Of a stretch of 64,000 nt of DNA, positions 47,768-59,074 are shown one piece after another; position 1 is the first letter of the stretch; each line of letters begins with the position of its first letter. The DNA comes from Sporodiniella umbellata (Eukaryota > Mucoromycota > Mucoromycetes > Mucorales > Rhizopodaceae), in the NCBI GenBank assembly GCA_025677835.1, contig JAIXMR010000106.1, positions 1-64,000 on the forward strand, written 5' to 3'. A program made the position numbers and the translations under genes. The notes below the pieces were generated by a model. That model saw nothing but the letters and a program-made list of their open reading frames with translations, did no database searches and was not told where the DNA came from.

Positions 47768-48690
47768 TTAAACAGGATGTGTTGGCGGGCTGTTTCTGTA
47801 ATACAAAAACTGAGAAAAGATCAAGAAATCAAAGACCAAGGTCCCTGAGCTACCGATGAGATAAGGCAAGGCTTCGAGCAGGGATTCCAGGGTCTGGTTG
47901 GGATGAGTCAAGATACTGAGGGTATAGGTAAGATTTGCACAGGCGGCACACATGAATAAAGAGGCCGAGAGACCTTGGACAGATTGTCTACGACGGTTCT
48001 TAAGAAGCTGAGGGATCCTAGACATCAGATAGAGACATGTGCATGTCCATGCGGACAGACGGCCAATCCAGACCAGACCCGAGGCTTCATGGGCGCTTGC
48101 AGAAGGGTTAAGAAAGAAGAGCAGGAGAGCCATCAGCTTGACAGGATTCCCGTCTTTGGCAGAAAGCGTGTACCATTTGGAAGGCGAGGCGGAAGACGAG
48201 AACGGAGCAGACTCGTCATCGAGAATGGGTGTAGACTGGATGTTGAGAGGGACAGGGTGCTGGAATAGAGAGTTGGGAGGGTAATTTTTGAAGGTGTCTT
48301 CCTGTTGGGGTATAATAAGGTATTCGTCTTGTGAGGCTCTGAATCTATTGTAATAAAACCACTGGAGCAACAGGCAGATGTCCACCGTGACAAAATAGAA
48401 GCCGAGATAAGACTGAAAAGGCAACTGATCAGTCAACAGGGTGCCAATCAGATTGGTTGTATCCCCTTTTTTTTTTTTAATTAAAAGAGCGATCAGCACA
48501 AGAGAAGCATGTTTTTTCCTATTACCTGCTAACCAAATGCATAGAAAATTCAAACTTAGGCCATCAGCTGAACTTTTCCTGTAGTTCTCAATGACTTGAC
48601 TAAAATAGAGATAAGCTTCATGACGACATTGGATCATCTATCTTACGGCAGTTGCGCATTTAACCAAAACGCTATCGAACAATACCCCAT
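47768..48690 (-). CDS. PQ-loop vacuolar/lysosomal transporter (YPQ/PQLC2-like)
   Basis: Exon 1 (48690 to about 48643) encodes MGYCSIAFWLNAQLP. Intron 1 (GTAAGATAG...TTTTAG) leads to QVIENYRKSSADGLSLNFLCIWLAG with the first PQ motif split over the junction. Intron 2 (with a 10-nt T run on the plus strand) leads to GDTTNLIGTLLTDQLPFQSYLGFYF. After a hydrophilic loop the second PQ motif is YLMSRIPQLLKNRRRQSVQGLSASLFM. It ends ASANLTYTL-like helices and YYRNSPPTHPV. Such proteins export basic amino acids or cystine from vacuoles. The start is unusually close to the first span; a stretch upstream in another frame (MENKTRSVELW) would fit a longer N-terminus if one base were missing here. Confidence 0.88.
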
Positions 48691-48976
48691 AACTCGACTG
48701 ATCGCGTCTTGTTTTCCATAAACACATGATCCAAACACAGTCTACACTGAAGATGTAAACAAAAACAAACATCTTGCTTTGAAGCCCATATTCTTTTTAT
48801 TATCATTACATTCATCCATTCAATATAAGCAATTCCATTCTTTGTAGGTACACAGACAGTCATATCCAATAATAACAAAAAAAAAAAAAAAAAAAAAGAC
48901 TTTGAAGAAAGAAATGCAGCTTTTAAACTTTTTTTTTTTTTTTTTTTTTCATCTTTCACCCCTTTTTATAGACGCT

Positions 48977-48978
<2 letters not shown>

Positions 48979-49014
<36 letters not shown>
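48979..49014. repeat. 36-nt poly(T) tract
   Basis: The longest homopolymer noticed in the window, uninterrupted as given. Length in such runs is usually uncertain in sequencing. Confidence 0.8.
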
Positions 49015-49015
<1 letters not shown>

Positions 49016-50081
49016 GGTTGAATTCAGGGGTATGGTAATAATACTAATAAACAATAATAATGATAGATGACATGGTTATCTTTCCTTTGGTTCCTTTATC
49101 TCTGTCAAAAGCAAAGATAGGCAAGAGAGACATATCTGAGTGATATAATAGCTGTAAACGCCATAAAAAAAAAAACCACGCTTGTTATATCCCTCTTCCG
49201 CCCCTTTTTCTGTCTAGGAGACAGAGGGTAAATGTATCCGACAAACAAGTCCGACGTTGGCATAGGAGAGAAAGAACCATACAAAGACCATTGTTCAGCC
49301 TCTGGTGTTACCCTGCTGAAATGACAGTTTCTTTGGTCTCAAGTGAGCAGGGAGATAAAAGGGGAGACGTGGCAGAACGCAAGACATATCACAAGACATA
49401 GACCCCAACACTCTGAGTAAGAGGCTCTCTCTCTCTCTCTGACTAAGAAATGACAACACCTTGGACCTTAAATTTCTTTTAGACCACTGCAAATATGTGT
49501 GAGAAAAAAAGATGGTTTAGGAAAGAGATGCCTAATTTGGGTTTAACATGTATATATATTTTAGAACAAAAAAGTATTACATATTTGCATCCCCCATCCA
49601 TTGAAAATGTAATGTGCGTCACTAAACTATAAACAAACATTCAGACCTGGCCGCTCTGAAGGACTGAAAAGCTGCTTTATGTTTCTATGACGCTACTTAC
49701 ACAAAGAAAAATAGAGAGTATTTTGCTATTGATTCTCAGAAGCGTCTTTTGGTTTGACATGAATAACCATGGATAAAAAAAAAAAAAAAAAAGGGACCTA
49801 CGTCGACTTTCTCTGCTAAAGTTTAGTCCAGATCTACAGCGAATTATCTACAAACATCTCATATAGAGTGGTAAGACAAATAGATCTTATCGATCCGGTG
49901 GATGCATTGTAAAGCATATACTGAAAAATCACTTTATTTAGTACTTTTAATACAAGCGCTGTATTACAATCTAATAAGCTCTTTCTTAATCAGTCAGCTT
50001 GTTTTATACGCGTAAAAAAATCCCAAGCCTTTTTTTTTTTTTTTCAGAACGCTAAATAGACTCTATATTCACTGTTTATAC

Positions 50082-50101
50082 CTCTCTCTCTCTCTCTCTC
50101 T
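50082..50101. repeat. (CT)n microsatellite
   Basis: Ten CT units about 345 nt upstream of the inositol polyphosphate kinase ATG. A similar CT run lies at 49425-49440. Confidence 0.95.
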
Positions 50102-50445
50102 AACTTGATCTTTCGTATCACATTGGCGTACATTTCATCTGCTATTGCCCATTTAAACTCAATGACAGTCGGAATTGTAAACATAACTATTGACTTTCCA
50201 AACTTTATATCCATTCACTTGCATAACACCAGAGCTCTTTTATGATAACAACATCTTTTCATTTGCAACAAACAAGGAAGCCACAAAAAAAAAAAAAAAA
50301 AAAGGAAACAGCCCAAACAGAAATAAAGAAATGAACGATTCTATTGAGCTTGCATTGTTTTGTTTTGGTTTAATCACTGAAAAAATAAGGAAATTAAAGT
50401 TGTGACTCTGAACTGCCCTTTCTTTTTTTTTTTTTTTTTTTGGAA

Positions 50446-51486
50446 ATGACCGAGTCTGACTTTGAGTATTTTGATCAGCAAGTAGCAGGTCATGACCGAT
50501 TAACGGCTAATGATTTGATGGTGATTAAGCCCTGTCGAGCACGGGAGCTTGTATTCTATCAGACAGCACAAGCACATTACCCTGATTTCTTGGATTTTTT
50601 ACCTCAGTGTTATGGGACCTTACGAGCCACGACTCAAACCGACCTTCAGTTACTAAATACCGAACTGGATAAAGTGTTGATTGACCCTCAAGCAGAAGAG
50701 AATGTGTGTTTGGAGAATGTGTTGAACGGATTCACTCAACCCTGCATTATGGATTTAAAATTAGGTTCTTTACTGTACCATGCTGAAGCTACGGCTGAAA
50801 AAATAGAACGAATGAAACAACAGTCAGCCAATACCACCTCTTCTGAACTAGGCTTAAGAATCTGTGGTATGAAGGTGAACATTGTATTCGTTCTTTATCG
50901 ACACCCGTTTATATATCTTTTTTTTTTTTTTTTTTTAAAAAAAAAGTAGATTTACGATCCCACACGATCTCGTTTGGTTACGTTTGATAAACAACTAGGA
51001 AAATCGCTTACAGCCGAAACGATCCAGGATGCTTTTGATCTCTATCTTTGTCCTGCGCGCTATCCAGATCACCCCTTAGGCGAATCTAAAGCCAAAGAGA
51101 ATACTGTCCAGGGACATATGGAGCCACGTCATCTGGATTATATTCTAGAATGCTTTGTGGACACGTTGAATGAAATACGACAGGCGTTGATCGATCTACC
51201 TCAACTAAGCCTGATCGGTTCCTCCCTTTTGTTTGTCTACGAAGGGGACCCGACAGCCGCCAAAATCACCTGGAAAAAACTAATTGAGCAAGACCGCCAG
51301 GAGGAGAAAAAACAAGATACAACAGAAGAAGAAGAAGAAATACCCAAGATGTGTGATCTCCGATTGATCGATTTTGCTCATTCCGATTGGCATATGAAAA
51401 GAGACCAACAAGATCTGGATCTTATCAAAGGTATTGACAATACCCTGGCTATTCTCTCCTCTTTAGGCTTAAAACGCCAACAATAA
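50446..51486 (+). CDS. Inositol polyphosphate multikinase (Arg82/IPK family)
   Basis: Two exons, 50446-50874 and 50950-51486, 321 residues; the intron (75 nt) contains a T17A9 tract. The family signature PxxxDxKLG is CIMDLKLGSLLYH, preceded by QVAGHDRLTANDLMVIKP. SSLLFVYEGD and LRLIDFAHSDW are the ATP/Mg-binding ends, as in Arg82 and IPMK, followed by DQQDLDLIKGIDNTLAIL. The enzyme makes IP4/IP5 from IP3 and is nuclear in yeast, acting on transcription, phosphate signalling and mRNA export. An in-frame TTG lies just upstream, but ATG 50446 is the first Met. An acidic insert (TTEEEEEIPK) is in the loop before the Mg-binding block. Confidence 0.94.
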
Positions 51487-51617
51487 AATAGAAAACATCT
51501 CTTTCTGGTGTGTTTTATTCACATGTAAATTAATATGTAGAGAGATGTATGTGTTTTTCCCACCCCAAGAAAAAAGTTCTAGGCTTTTTTTTTTTTTTTT
51601 TTTTTTTTTTTGGTTTT

Positions 51618-52082
51618 TTAAAAAGCGATGAAAAGGGAACAGAAGAGTAAGAGTAAGGAAGGAAGGAGAGAGCGAGCATTACTTGTGTGAAGCATGAGAG
51701 GACGTGATCTCAAAGAAACACCGTTGGTATGAAATGGGGTGACTGAATGCTCGTTTACGGTCAACCAGAAGGTATCGTTCAAGCCATGAGGTACTTTCCA
51801 AGTATAAGTATCGTTATAGACAAAAGGGACATTGACACCCGACGAATTGCCAGATTTTACGGTACGACCGATAGTGATGTTGTCCCAAAGAATGGAGGCA
51901 GCTGCATCTTGCCATACTTGAATATCGACAGTGTAAGTACCTACGCCCATGTTTTCGTATTGAAACACAATATCTGTGTTATGATCCACCTGGACAGTGT
52001 CGTTCATTTTAGGGGAAAGAATCATGCCTCCCAGCTGAGCTTGTGCAAAGGCGAAAAAGAAAATCAAAAGGAAAGGCAACAT
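51618..52082 (-). CDS. Secreted, probably GPI-anchored protein of unknown function (154 aa)
   Basis: Single exon. Signal peptide MLPFLLIFFFAFAQAQLGG, then a beta-rich mature part (ILSPKMNDTVQVDHNTDIVFQYENMG, DIQVWQDAAASILWDNITIG, DTYTWKVPHGLNDTFWLTVNE) with several N-glycosylation sequons (NDT, NIT, NSS), and a hydrophobic C-terminus (LLPSLLLLFCSLFIAF) fit for GPI attachment. The fold resembles small Ig/fibronectin-like wall proteins, but the family is not recognised. It faces the inositol kinase gene tail-to-tail, 131 nt apart. The function might be cell-wall structural; this is inference. Confidence 0.75.
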   Translation of the reverse strand: MLPFLLIFFFAFAQAQLGGMILSPKMNDTVQVDHNTDIVFQYENMGVGTYTVDIQVWQDAAASILWDNITIGRTVKSGNSSGVNVPFVYNDTYTWKVPHGLNDTFWLTVNEHSVTPFHTNGVSLRSRPLMLHTSNARSLLPSLLLLFCSLFIAF

Positions 52083-52216
52083 GATAAGGAAAGGAAAGAG
52101 GATAAAGAAAGAAAGAGGATAAAGAAAGAGGATTGTTTATAAATCCGGTTTAAAAAAACACCCAAGGTTTTGGTACGACACAAGAAGAAAATTATATTTT
52201 TATTTTTATCTCGGTT

Positions 52217-53074
52217 TTACAAAGTATATTTGATTTTTCCAGCACTATCTAATAAGCCAAAGCTCTTTTCGGACAAGGTAGATTTCCATTGGGAATCTTG
52301 CCATTCGAAATAATAATAAGGCAAAGAAGACTTTTCGAGACCCGAGACATAGGTTTGAGCATTTGCCTTGCTAGGGACAGCTTTACCCATCGCGTTACCT
52401 GCACTGGGCCAACCGGTTTCAGTGATCCAGAGATCCTTTCCGCCTACGGTATTTTTCAGACGATTGTACTGAGCGTTCAGGTTATTCATGGCTTCGTTGA
52501 CTGTGACATCTGAGAAGAAAGGGTAGATGTTGGCAGCCACAAAATCAACCGCGTTGGTCAAACGGCTAGTGTAACTTGGAGGAATGTCCGCTGTGCTCAC
52601 ACGGTATTTGCCAGCAAACGCCTTGACCTGTGCGATCTTTTGGATCAAGACGGACTCAGAAAGATAGTTGTTGAACAAGACTTCGTTACCGACCAAGATA
52701 CCGCCAATGTACTGGTTACCATGATTTTGACTCAAGACGGATTTCAGCGTGCTTATTTCGTGATCGTCGTTGGCATTGCCTTGGATCCAGACAGCGGCCA
52801 GCACTGTCATTCCCCCACCGTTGGCTTGGATTGCCTTGAGAAGCGAGGGGAGTTGATCGCATTCTTGAGAGTAGGTACGAACGTGAGTAATGCCTTTGGA
52901 TTTCATCTCCTTGACAGCGCTGGCTACCTGACCGGCAGAGAGACAACCTCCATTGGCATTGCGTGCGGTATAAGTCACACCGTAGATAGAGCCAGCTGCA
53001 CGAGATTGGATAGGGATCGCATTGACCCAGCTTGAGAAAGAGAGAAGAAAAGTGAAAAAGAGTGTGAATTGCAT
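52217..53074 (-). CDS. GH17 endo-beta-1,3-glucanase/glucanosyltransferase (Bgl2-like)
   Basis: Secreted cell-wall enzyme, 285 residues, no introns. Signal peptide MQFTLFFTFLLSFSSWVNA, then SIYGVTYTARNANGGC as mature start. Catalytic acid in GGILVGNEVLF (Glu of NE); nucleophile Glu in LWITETGWPSAG, the GH17 signature. Other family blocks are ITHVRTYSQECDQLPSLL, TVLAAVWI, ADIPPSYTS and FVAANIYPFFSD. It ends FEWQDSQWKS and SFGLLDSAGKIKYTL. The length is that of the short Bgl2 type with no GPI tail, so it is probably wall-associated and soluble. ATG 53074 is chosen over the upstream in-frame F-rich stretch because the signal peptide begins there. Divergent from the F-box gene. Confidence 0.96.
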   Translation of the reverse strand: MQFTLFFTFLLSFSSWVNAIPIQSRAAGSIYGVTYTARNANGGCLSAGQVASAVKEMKSKGITHVRTYSQECDQLPSLLKAIQANGGGMTVLAAVWIQGNANDDHEISTLKSVLSQNHGNQYIGGILVGNEVLFNNYLSESVLIQKIAQVKAFAGKYRVSTADIPPSYTSRLTNAVDFVAANIYPFFSDVTVNEAMNNLNAQYNRLKNTVGGKDLWITETGWPSAGNAMGKAVPSKANAQTYVSGLEKSSLPYYYFEWQDSQWKSTLSEKSFGLLDSAGKIKYTL

Positions 53075-54315
53075 AACAGAACAGGGGCTGAACCGGCAGC
53101 GATAGGAATAGATGAAGAACAAAAAGAAAAGCAGTAGAAAAAAAATAAAATTTTTTTGAACTTATTTAAGCTTTTTTTTTTTTTTTTTTTTTAAAGAGAC
53201 GTTAATTAAACTTGACTTCCCCTTGACCTACACAACAGGTGTCCCTGATTAATATCTGCTCATTTGATTTGCTCAGTTTCTGTCTTTAAATATTATTACC
53301 TAAAAACTTGGCCAATCTTGCTCTACTAAACAAAAAGGGATTGTCAGGTACTTGATTCAAAAAGAGATCTCCTCTCTACAAACAGAAACAGTGCCCTTTT
53401 TTTAAAAAAAAAAAAAAAAAGTAAGAAAAAGAAAAAAAAAAAATAGGGTAAACACAATGTGTTTGTGCTACAGAAGTTTTTATTCTTTGGTTTTTTATTT
53501 ATTTATATCAATTGCATAAGCTTTGTAACCCATCGTACATACACGAGAAGACCTTATGTAGACATGCACACTTAAAAAAAAAAAAAAAACGGTCTAGAAT
53601 CTTTTTGCCTTGTTCCCCTGTTCATTTTTTTTTTTTTTTTTTTTTTTTTATCAGGATCGGAGGGCTTGATTCAGAAATGGAGTTTAAAAGCACGGGCCAA
53701 TGAGCAATAGAATAGAAAAACGCGAACCAAGAAAATGAGATCATTTCAAAGATCTTCATGTCGCGTGGCTCTTTTGTTTTGGTGGCACGCAGACAGAAAA
53801 TCAACACAACGCGTGTTTGATACGCGCTTTGGACAAATAACAGCCAACCCTTCATTTCAGAAAAAAGCGTGACAAGTTATTTTATCTGCTTTGTCAGAAA
53901 AACTATTTTCATGTCCAGAAAAAGCCGAGGTCTATCAGAATCCAATACTAACCACGGTTCTTGTTAGAAAAAGCTTGTTTCAAAAGCGCTCTTTGTTTTG
54001 GCCAAGACCCGAGTTCTTGGTTTCTATTTTTATTTTCTGACTCATAATAATAACAAGGACTCTTGAGGCTGAAATTTTTTTTTTTTTTTTTTTCTGTCAA
54101 CTCAAGCGATGTGTTTGATGACGTCGACGTTTGCCTAGACTATTTCTATCGCTTGATGGAATAGAAAACCCTCGTGAAAAAGCTGAGGTCTGTCCTTTCT
54201 ACGTCACAGTGTAGTGCATAAAGAGTGAGTTTGTCTTTGAACATCCTTTCCTTTTTAAAATTTTTTTCTTTTTCTTTTTTTTTTTTTTTTTTTTTTTTTT
54301 TTGCATTTTAGTTGT
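53075..54315. other. Divergent intergenic region (GH17 / F-box gene)
   Basis: About 1.2 kb, homopolymer-rich (T runs at 53172-53192, 53627-53649, 54070-54092 and 54275-54302; T8A17 at about 53397-53420). A small leftward ORF (53622-53855) was seen and not accepted as a gene. Confidence 0.45.
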
Positions 54316-55815
54316 ATGCATATTTTGGACTTACCAACCGAACTCTTTCTTCGTATTGTTCAAGCCATTCCTAGCATTCAAGACAAATGTCGACTTATTC
54401 AGACGTGTAAGCGATTTGGCGACCTGTTGCAACGTCACACTGGCTGTTGGACGGCGCTTGATTTCTCTGGACTGGGTCGGTTAGATAACTACGACCTGAT
54501 GGGCTTTATTGAGCGCTGTGGGATGTCTCTGTCTGCGGACGAACCGGGGAATCAAGCGGTCCGGGCGTTGGATATCAGTGGTTGTGGCTATGTATGGGAA
54601 CCGATGTTGAATGCCTTTCTAAAAGCGTTTTTAGCACTCGAAACGTTGGATTTGAACGGCTATCAAGCCTACAAAGATCAGCAGTATGTGCGTGGGGAAC
54701 CACAGCGACTGGAACAGTTAAGAGACCATGTATACCAAGTGGCTCCTTCGCACGGTCTTTCTTCCATGCACATGGATCTTTCAAAGAAGCATCTCGAAAA
54801 GCTCAAGGTGCCCTTTACGTTATTGAGCAAGCGATTGAAAGCGCTCGAACGACTCCAGTCACTTTCGTTGCAATACCAGGAGATTCAGCCACTGCCTGCG
54901 TTGCCTAGGTTGAGAGCACTCGATATCTCTTCCTGTCGGATCAGCGCCGCGGATCTACAATCGCTGTTGCGTACGCTGGGGCCTCAGTTGACCAGTCTAA
55001 AGATGTTGAATCTCGATCTACAGCATCTTACCGTGCTCTGCTTGATGTCCTGTCGCTCGCTCGCCTGTCTCCATCTGTCGATCAACGACCGAGGGCTGAT
55101 GGGAGCGCTTGTGCTGGCGTTACCCTATCTGACCTGTCTAAGGGATTTTCGTATGACGCGGATGTGGTTGGGTTCGATTGATGCGGTCGTCCGCCAACTG
55201 CCGCTGGGTCTTGAACGGCTTGACCTTTCACCCAAGATGAGTCTGTATGCCAAAACGGTCACGGGCATCAAGACGCCTGCCGCTCATCTCAAGTACGCCC
55301 ACGACCCTAAGCCGACCTCCCATCGCCATCCCCCACAGACATCGACCGCCACCGTGGGCTATGCCACCTTGGATCACGCGCTCTATTTTACCGACTGTGC
55401 CCTGAACGATCTTCAGTCGTGTAGGCAACTGACCGAACTCAGGCTGTGTTTTCCAATGATCTCCTCAGATGCCTTGCTCAGGTACTGTCAAGCCGCTTGG
55501 ACGCTTGAGACGTTCGAGCTCAGACTCAAGCCCTCGCCAGAGCCCGCCTATGCCCAGGCCATCCTTCGACTCACCCAACTCAAGTCGCTCGCCCTCTACG
55601 GTGTCCTCTTGGCTGGCTCAGACCATGCTAGACTTGCTCAGGATTTCAAGCAGCTCAAGACACTCCTTCTTTCCCATACCGGACAAGCCCCCCCGCCTGT
55701 ACTCGACCCTTTCCTATTCCACGCCCACCCTTCTCTCTGTTTACTCAGGTCGGATCATCCCTACCTTGTCTGGACCAAGCCTTATCCTCGTCATCCGTGG
55801 CAAGTGCAAGCCTAA
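54316..55815 (+). CDS. F-box / leucine-rich-repeat-like protein
   Basis: Single exon, 499 residues. The N-terminal F-box (residues 1-40) is ILDLPTELFLRIVQAIPSIQDKCRLIQTCKRFGDLLQ, the Skp1-binding segment of SCF ubiquitin ligases. The rest is a string of irregular LRR units: AVRALDISGCGYVWEPML, LETLDLNGYQAY, LERLQSLSLQYQEI, LPRLRALDISSC, LTELRLCFPM, LKSLALYGVLL and others. The substrate is unknown. ATG 54316 (MHILDL) is the first Met; a TTG frame extends 15 nt upstream in the T-rich leader. Codon use is notably GC-rich compared with genes in the first 43 kb. Fungi of this group have many such F-box paralogues. Confidence 0.9.
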   Translation: MHILDLPTELFLRIVQAIPSIQDKCRLIQTCKRFGDLLQRHTGCWTALDFSGLGRLDNYDLMGFIERCGMSLSADEPGNQAVRALDISGCGYVWEPMLNAFLKAFLALETLDLNGYQAYKDQQYVRGEPQRLEQLRDHVYQVAPSHGLSSMHMDLSKKHLEKLKVPFTLLSKRLKALERLQSLSLQYQEIQPLPALPRLRALDISSCRISAADLQSLLRTLGPQLTSLKMLNLDLQHLTVLCLMSCRSLACLHLSINDRGLMGALVLALPYLTCLRDFRMTRMWLGSIDAVVRQLPLGLERLDLSPKMSLYAKTVTGIKTPAAHLKYAHDPKPTSHRHPPQTSTATVGYATLDHALYFTDCALNDLQSCRQLTELRLCFPMISSDALLRYCQAAWTLETFELRLKPSPEPAYAQAILRLTQLKSLALYGVLLAGSDHARLAQDFKQLKTLLLSHTGQAPPPVLDPFLFHAHPSLCLLRSDHPYLVWTKPYPRHPWQVQA

Positions 55816-55958
55816 ACTATACACCCTATTTATCATCCTCATTCTTTCCCTCATAAATAAAACACAACCCAAACCAAGTTTTCAAACGCTTTCTTTTTTT
55901 TTTTTTTTTTTTATTATTATTATAATGATGGTTCGGAATCCAATATGTCTGTGTTGCT

Positions 55959-56405
55959 TTATACGGTATTTCTGAGTACTAGAGTTAAAAAGGTCAGTGA
56001 AAGGGGACGGGGGGGAGGAAAGAAAGCTTACCCAAGACAACGGTATCACCTCGAAGAAACATTTTACTGACAAAACGATCCTTGTTGACAGGCTTTGCTT
56101 TAGCGCCTTTACCTGAACGAGGTGTTTCTGTCCACATCTAGTCAACGCGTTTAGGTTGCGGGTGATCAAGACACTTTATGGATTACCTCTTTGACGTTTT
56201 CGAGCACCATGTTACAGTGACGATCGAATGCTTTGACACGAGCCAAGATTTTATGGTTGTTACGACAACTGATCAATACTTGATTGTTGTTCTTGACGGA
56301 TTGCTGTAATACAGAAAGTGGTCCTGTATTGAATTCAAGTTCTTCTTGTTGACGAAGCTCCTCTTCGGTCATCTCTGACTTTGGCTTACTGACTGTACTA
56401 AACAT
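55959..56405 (-). CDS. SMD2: Small nuclear ribonucleoprotein SmD2
   Basis: Core spliceosomal Sm protein, 114 residues in three exons: 56405-56187, 56137-56032 and 55978-55959, summing to 345 nt. The N-terminus [25 protein letters not shown] is the classic SmD2 start. The Sm1 motif is [38 protein letters not shown]. Exon 2 gives [35 protein letters not shown] (Sm2), and the 20-nt last exon completes VLRNTV. The tiny last exon would be missed by an ORF search. It forms the heptameric ring of U1, U2, U4 and U5 snRNPs. The call is secure. Confidence 0.97.
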
Positions 56406-57105
56406 TGCCTTTTCTTAGATTCGTCCTTTCCATTCTTTCTTACCTCATCTTCTCTTGGGATTAACAAAAAAAAAATAAAAATAAAAATAAAAAAATAAAA
56501 AAATTGAAAAAGTGGGTACGAACGATCTATCGACGTCACACGTCCGGTTGGACTCGAGACACCCCAGAAAGACACCCCTTTGGATGGGGGAGGGAAGATT
56601 CTAGACGCAACGATCTTTTTTTTTTTTTTTTTTTTTTTAGAAATCAGATCTAAAAAAGCCAATGCATCGAAATCCTTCTTTTTAGATAACGAGTGTCATA
56701 CAAGCGAATGTTGTGGCTCCATTACGTGTTGTACTTGGCGTAACCTGTTTCTATATAAAAAAAAAGAGGCGATGTCAAAGTGACTTCATCCCGTTCAAGA
56801 AGAGGAATGAACCCACCTAGAAAACAGACCTTTAAAAACAACATCAACGTTTATTCTTTTTTGTTCTGAGAAAAAAGAATGGCAGAGAAAGCCATCGAAC
56901 GTTTTTTTTTTTTTTTTTTTAACCTCGTTTTTTTTTTTTTTTTTCACTTGGGGCCAAGGCAAAAGTCCGAAAGGCACTTTTGGATTATCTTATTGTCCTT
57001 TGGCTGCCAATGAAAACAGAGCATGGTGTGGGTGTGAGCACAAGCCACTTGACAGGTAAAAACAGTAGAAAAAAAAAAAAAAAAATTCCATAACCCACTC
57101 TTGAT

Positions 57106-57138
<33 letters not shown>

Positions 57139-57158
57139 TTTTGTTTAAAAAGAGAGGC
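56406..57158. other. Intergenic with homopolymers
   Basis: 5' flank of SmD2 (leftward) and of the Sel1/MYND gene (rightward). T runs at 56619-56638, 56900-56919 and 57106-57137, an A run at about 57069-57085. No gene recognised. Confidence 0.5.
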
Positions 57159-57423
57159 ATGGCAATGCAAGAGTTACAAGAAGGAATGATGGAAGGCGAT
57201 GTTATTGAGGTACCTGCCATTTTAGGGCTAAGCGAACAACAAACACGGATTCTGGTGGCGTTGTACAACGAAACCGACCCTGAGTTTGCCAAGCAGATGC
57301 CAACCGCGTTACCGATTGCAGCACAACAGCTAGCGACAGAATACGAAAAACGTAACAGTGTTGGCAAGAAAGTAAGGCGTAGAAGGGGAGGGGGAAGTTG
57401 GCTAGGTCAAGTGATTGATTTCC

Positions 57424-57454
<31 letters not shown>

Positions 57455-58823
57455 GAATAGCTTGAGAGAGCCAATGTGCAATGGTCGGATGAATATCGAT
57501 TGTTTGAGGATATTCAACGTGAAGCGGTAGAAAAGTTATCGACGACGGACATGAACATCAACCGTGCGGCGGAGGATCTTGAGCTGGAGGAGGATCAGTC
57601 GAGTTCGATTCATGATCTGGTGATGGGCAGTTTATTGTACGGCGGGATCCGTCGTGAGCCTTCCGGTCCCGAAGACCGTGCCTATATGAGCCCTGTGGCC
57701 AGCCCGAACTTTGAAGGGGCCAAACGGCTTTTGGAACGCGCGTTAGACCAAGGCTATACGATGGCCGCGGTCCAGATAGGGTCGATCTATATGCAGGAAG
57801 AAAAGATGGCTGGTGGGCAAAACATGCCAGGGCAAGACCCCAAACAGCTTGCGTTTGCCTACTATCAAAAGGCAGCCGATCGAATGAATCCAGTAAACTA
57901 TAAAAAGATGTAACGCGGGGGAAAGGGAGCATTCACGCATGTCAATCATAGATGGCCTGTCATAAGCTAGGCTACTTTCTTGAACAAGGGATCGGATGCA
58001 CTGCAGATCTCCCGTTGGCCATCACGTACTATCAAAAGGCGTATGCCGAAGGTAAAACTAAGCCAGAAAAAAAAAAAAAAAAAAAAGGGGAGGGAATGTA
58101 GCTAAAGGTTTGAGGGTATTAGGCTATCCTGATTCGGCACACAACCTAGGGTTGATCTATCAAGGGTTTGTGAAAGAAACAGCTTCCTTCAAGGACATTC
58201 AGAAATCCATCGAGTATTTCGAGCGAGCCAAACAATGGGGCTATTCTGCGTCGTGCAACGCCTTGGGCCGGATGTACCTGTTGATGTCCAAGAATGCAGA
58301 CTTGGCCCAGGAAGCTGGTAATCCTGGGAGTGAGCCTGAAGACTATGTGGTGACAGGTATCGAGTTGATGGAAGACGCGGCCAACAATGGGGATGCGGAT
58401 GCCATGTTGATGCTCGGGCTGATCTTTGGCTCGAAGGATTACGGACTGTACGATATGGACAAGGCACAGAACTATATGGAGTTAGCGCTTGTACGAGGTG
58501 ATTTACAGGCGTACAACTATCTTGTGCGTATCCTGCGAGCCAAGATGGCAGCCAGAGTGGCTTTAGAAAAAGAAAACATGGAAAATTTTGATCAGCTGAG
58601 TCAGGAAGACCAAGAGAAGCTGATTCGTCAACTTGCCAAAGAGGGGGATCATTCGATCCATAAACAATGTGCCAACAGTCTGTGTCACCACAAAGAAGAA
58701 CAGCCTGGAAGCTTTAAGCGCTGTGGCAAATGTCAGCGTGTGGCCTATTGCAGCCGTGAATGTCAAAAAGAACATTGGAAATCTGGCCACAAAATCATCT
58801 GTACTGCTCAAGATCAGCCTTAG
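57159..58823 (+). CDS. Sel1-repeat protein with C-terminal MYND zinc finger
   Basis: Four exons. Exon 1 (57159-57371) starts MAMQELQEGMMEGDVIEVPAI. Exon 2 (57461-57892) holds a TPR/Sel1-like helix pair (ASPNFEGAKRLLERALDQGYTMAAVQIGSIYM). Exon 3 starts at 57952 (MACHKLGYFLEQGIGC, a Sel1 consensus LGxxYxxG with xG) and exon 4 joins at AKGLRVLGYPDSAHNLGLIYQGF. More Sel1 units are SIEYFERAKQWGYSASCNALGRMYL and AMLMLGLIFGS. The MYND finger near the end is CHHKEEQPGSFKRCGKCQRVAYCSRECQKEHWKSGHKIIC, with the Cys/His ligands intact. Sel1-MYND proteins act as adaptors. Intron 1 carries a TTA microsatellite (57426-57454). Confidence 0.92.
57426..57454. repeat. (TTA)n microsatellite in intron
   Basis: About ten ATT/TTA units in the first intron of the Sel1/MYND gene, seen directly. 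A similar AAT repeat is in an intron of the Sla1 gene (62554-62573). Confidence 0.95.
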
Positions 58824-58933
58824 ACAGAAAAAGAAAATCAAAAAAAAAAAAAAAAAAAAAAAAAAATCAAAAATCGCCTTCTTTATACCACACTTAAATC
58901 TACCCTCTATAAACTAAAGAGAGCGAGGTTATC

Positions 58934-58964
<31 letters not shown>

Positions 58965-59074
58965 AAGAAAAAAAAGGGATTGACAGAATGATTTTATTCT
59001 TTATTCTTCTTTTTTATTATTATTTCTTAAAATAATAGTGTGTTTGGTATGATGGGGTGGATGAAAAAAAGATG

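Larger units (their letters stand above)
48691..50445. other. Intergenic with very long A/T homopolymers and CT repeats
   Basis: About 1.75 kb between the PQ-loop and inositol-kinase genes. It includes T runs (48929-48949 and a 36-nt run at 48979-49014), A runs (48876-48896, 49771-49787), and CT repeats (49425-49440 and 50082-50101). No domain-bearing ORF seen. Confidence 0.5.

Noticed and set aside
53622..53855. Leftward ORF with two hydrophobic segments (77 codons)
   Set aside because: It ends in a poly-lysine run encoded by a T tract, lacks a recognised family and lies in homopolymer-rich DNA; it could be chance.
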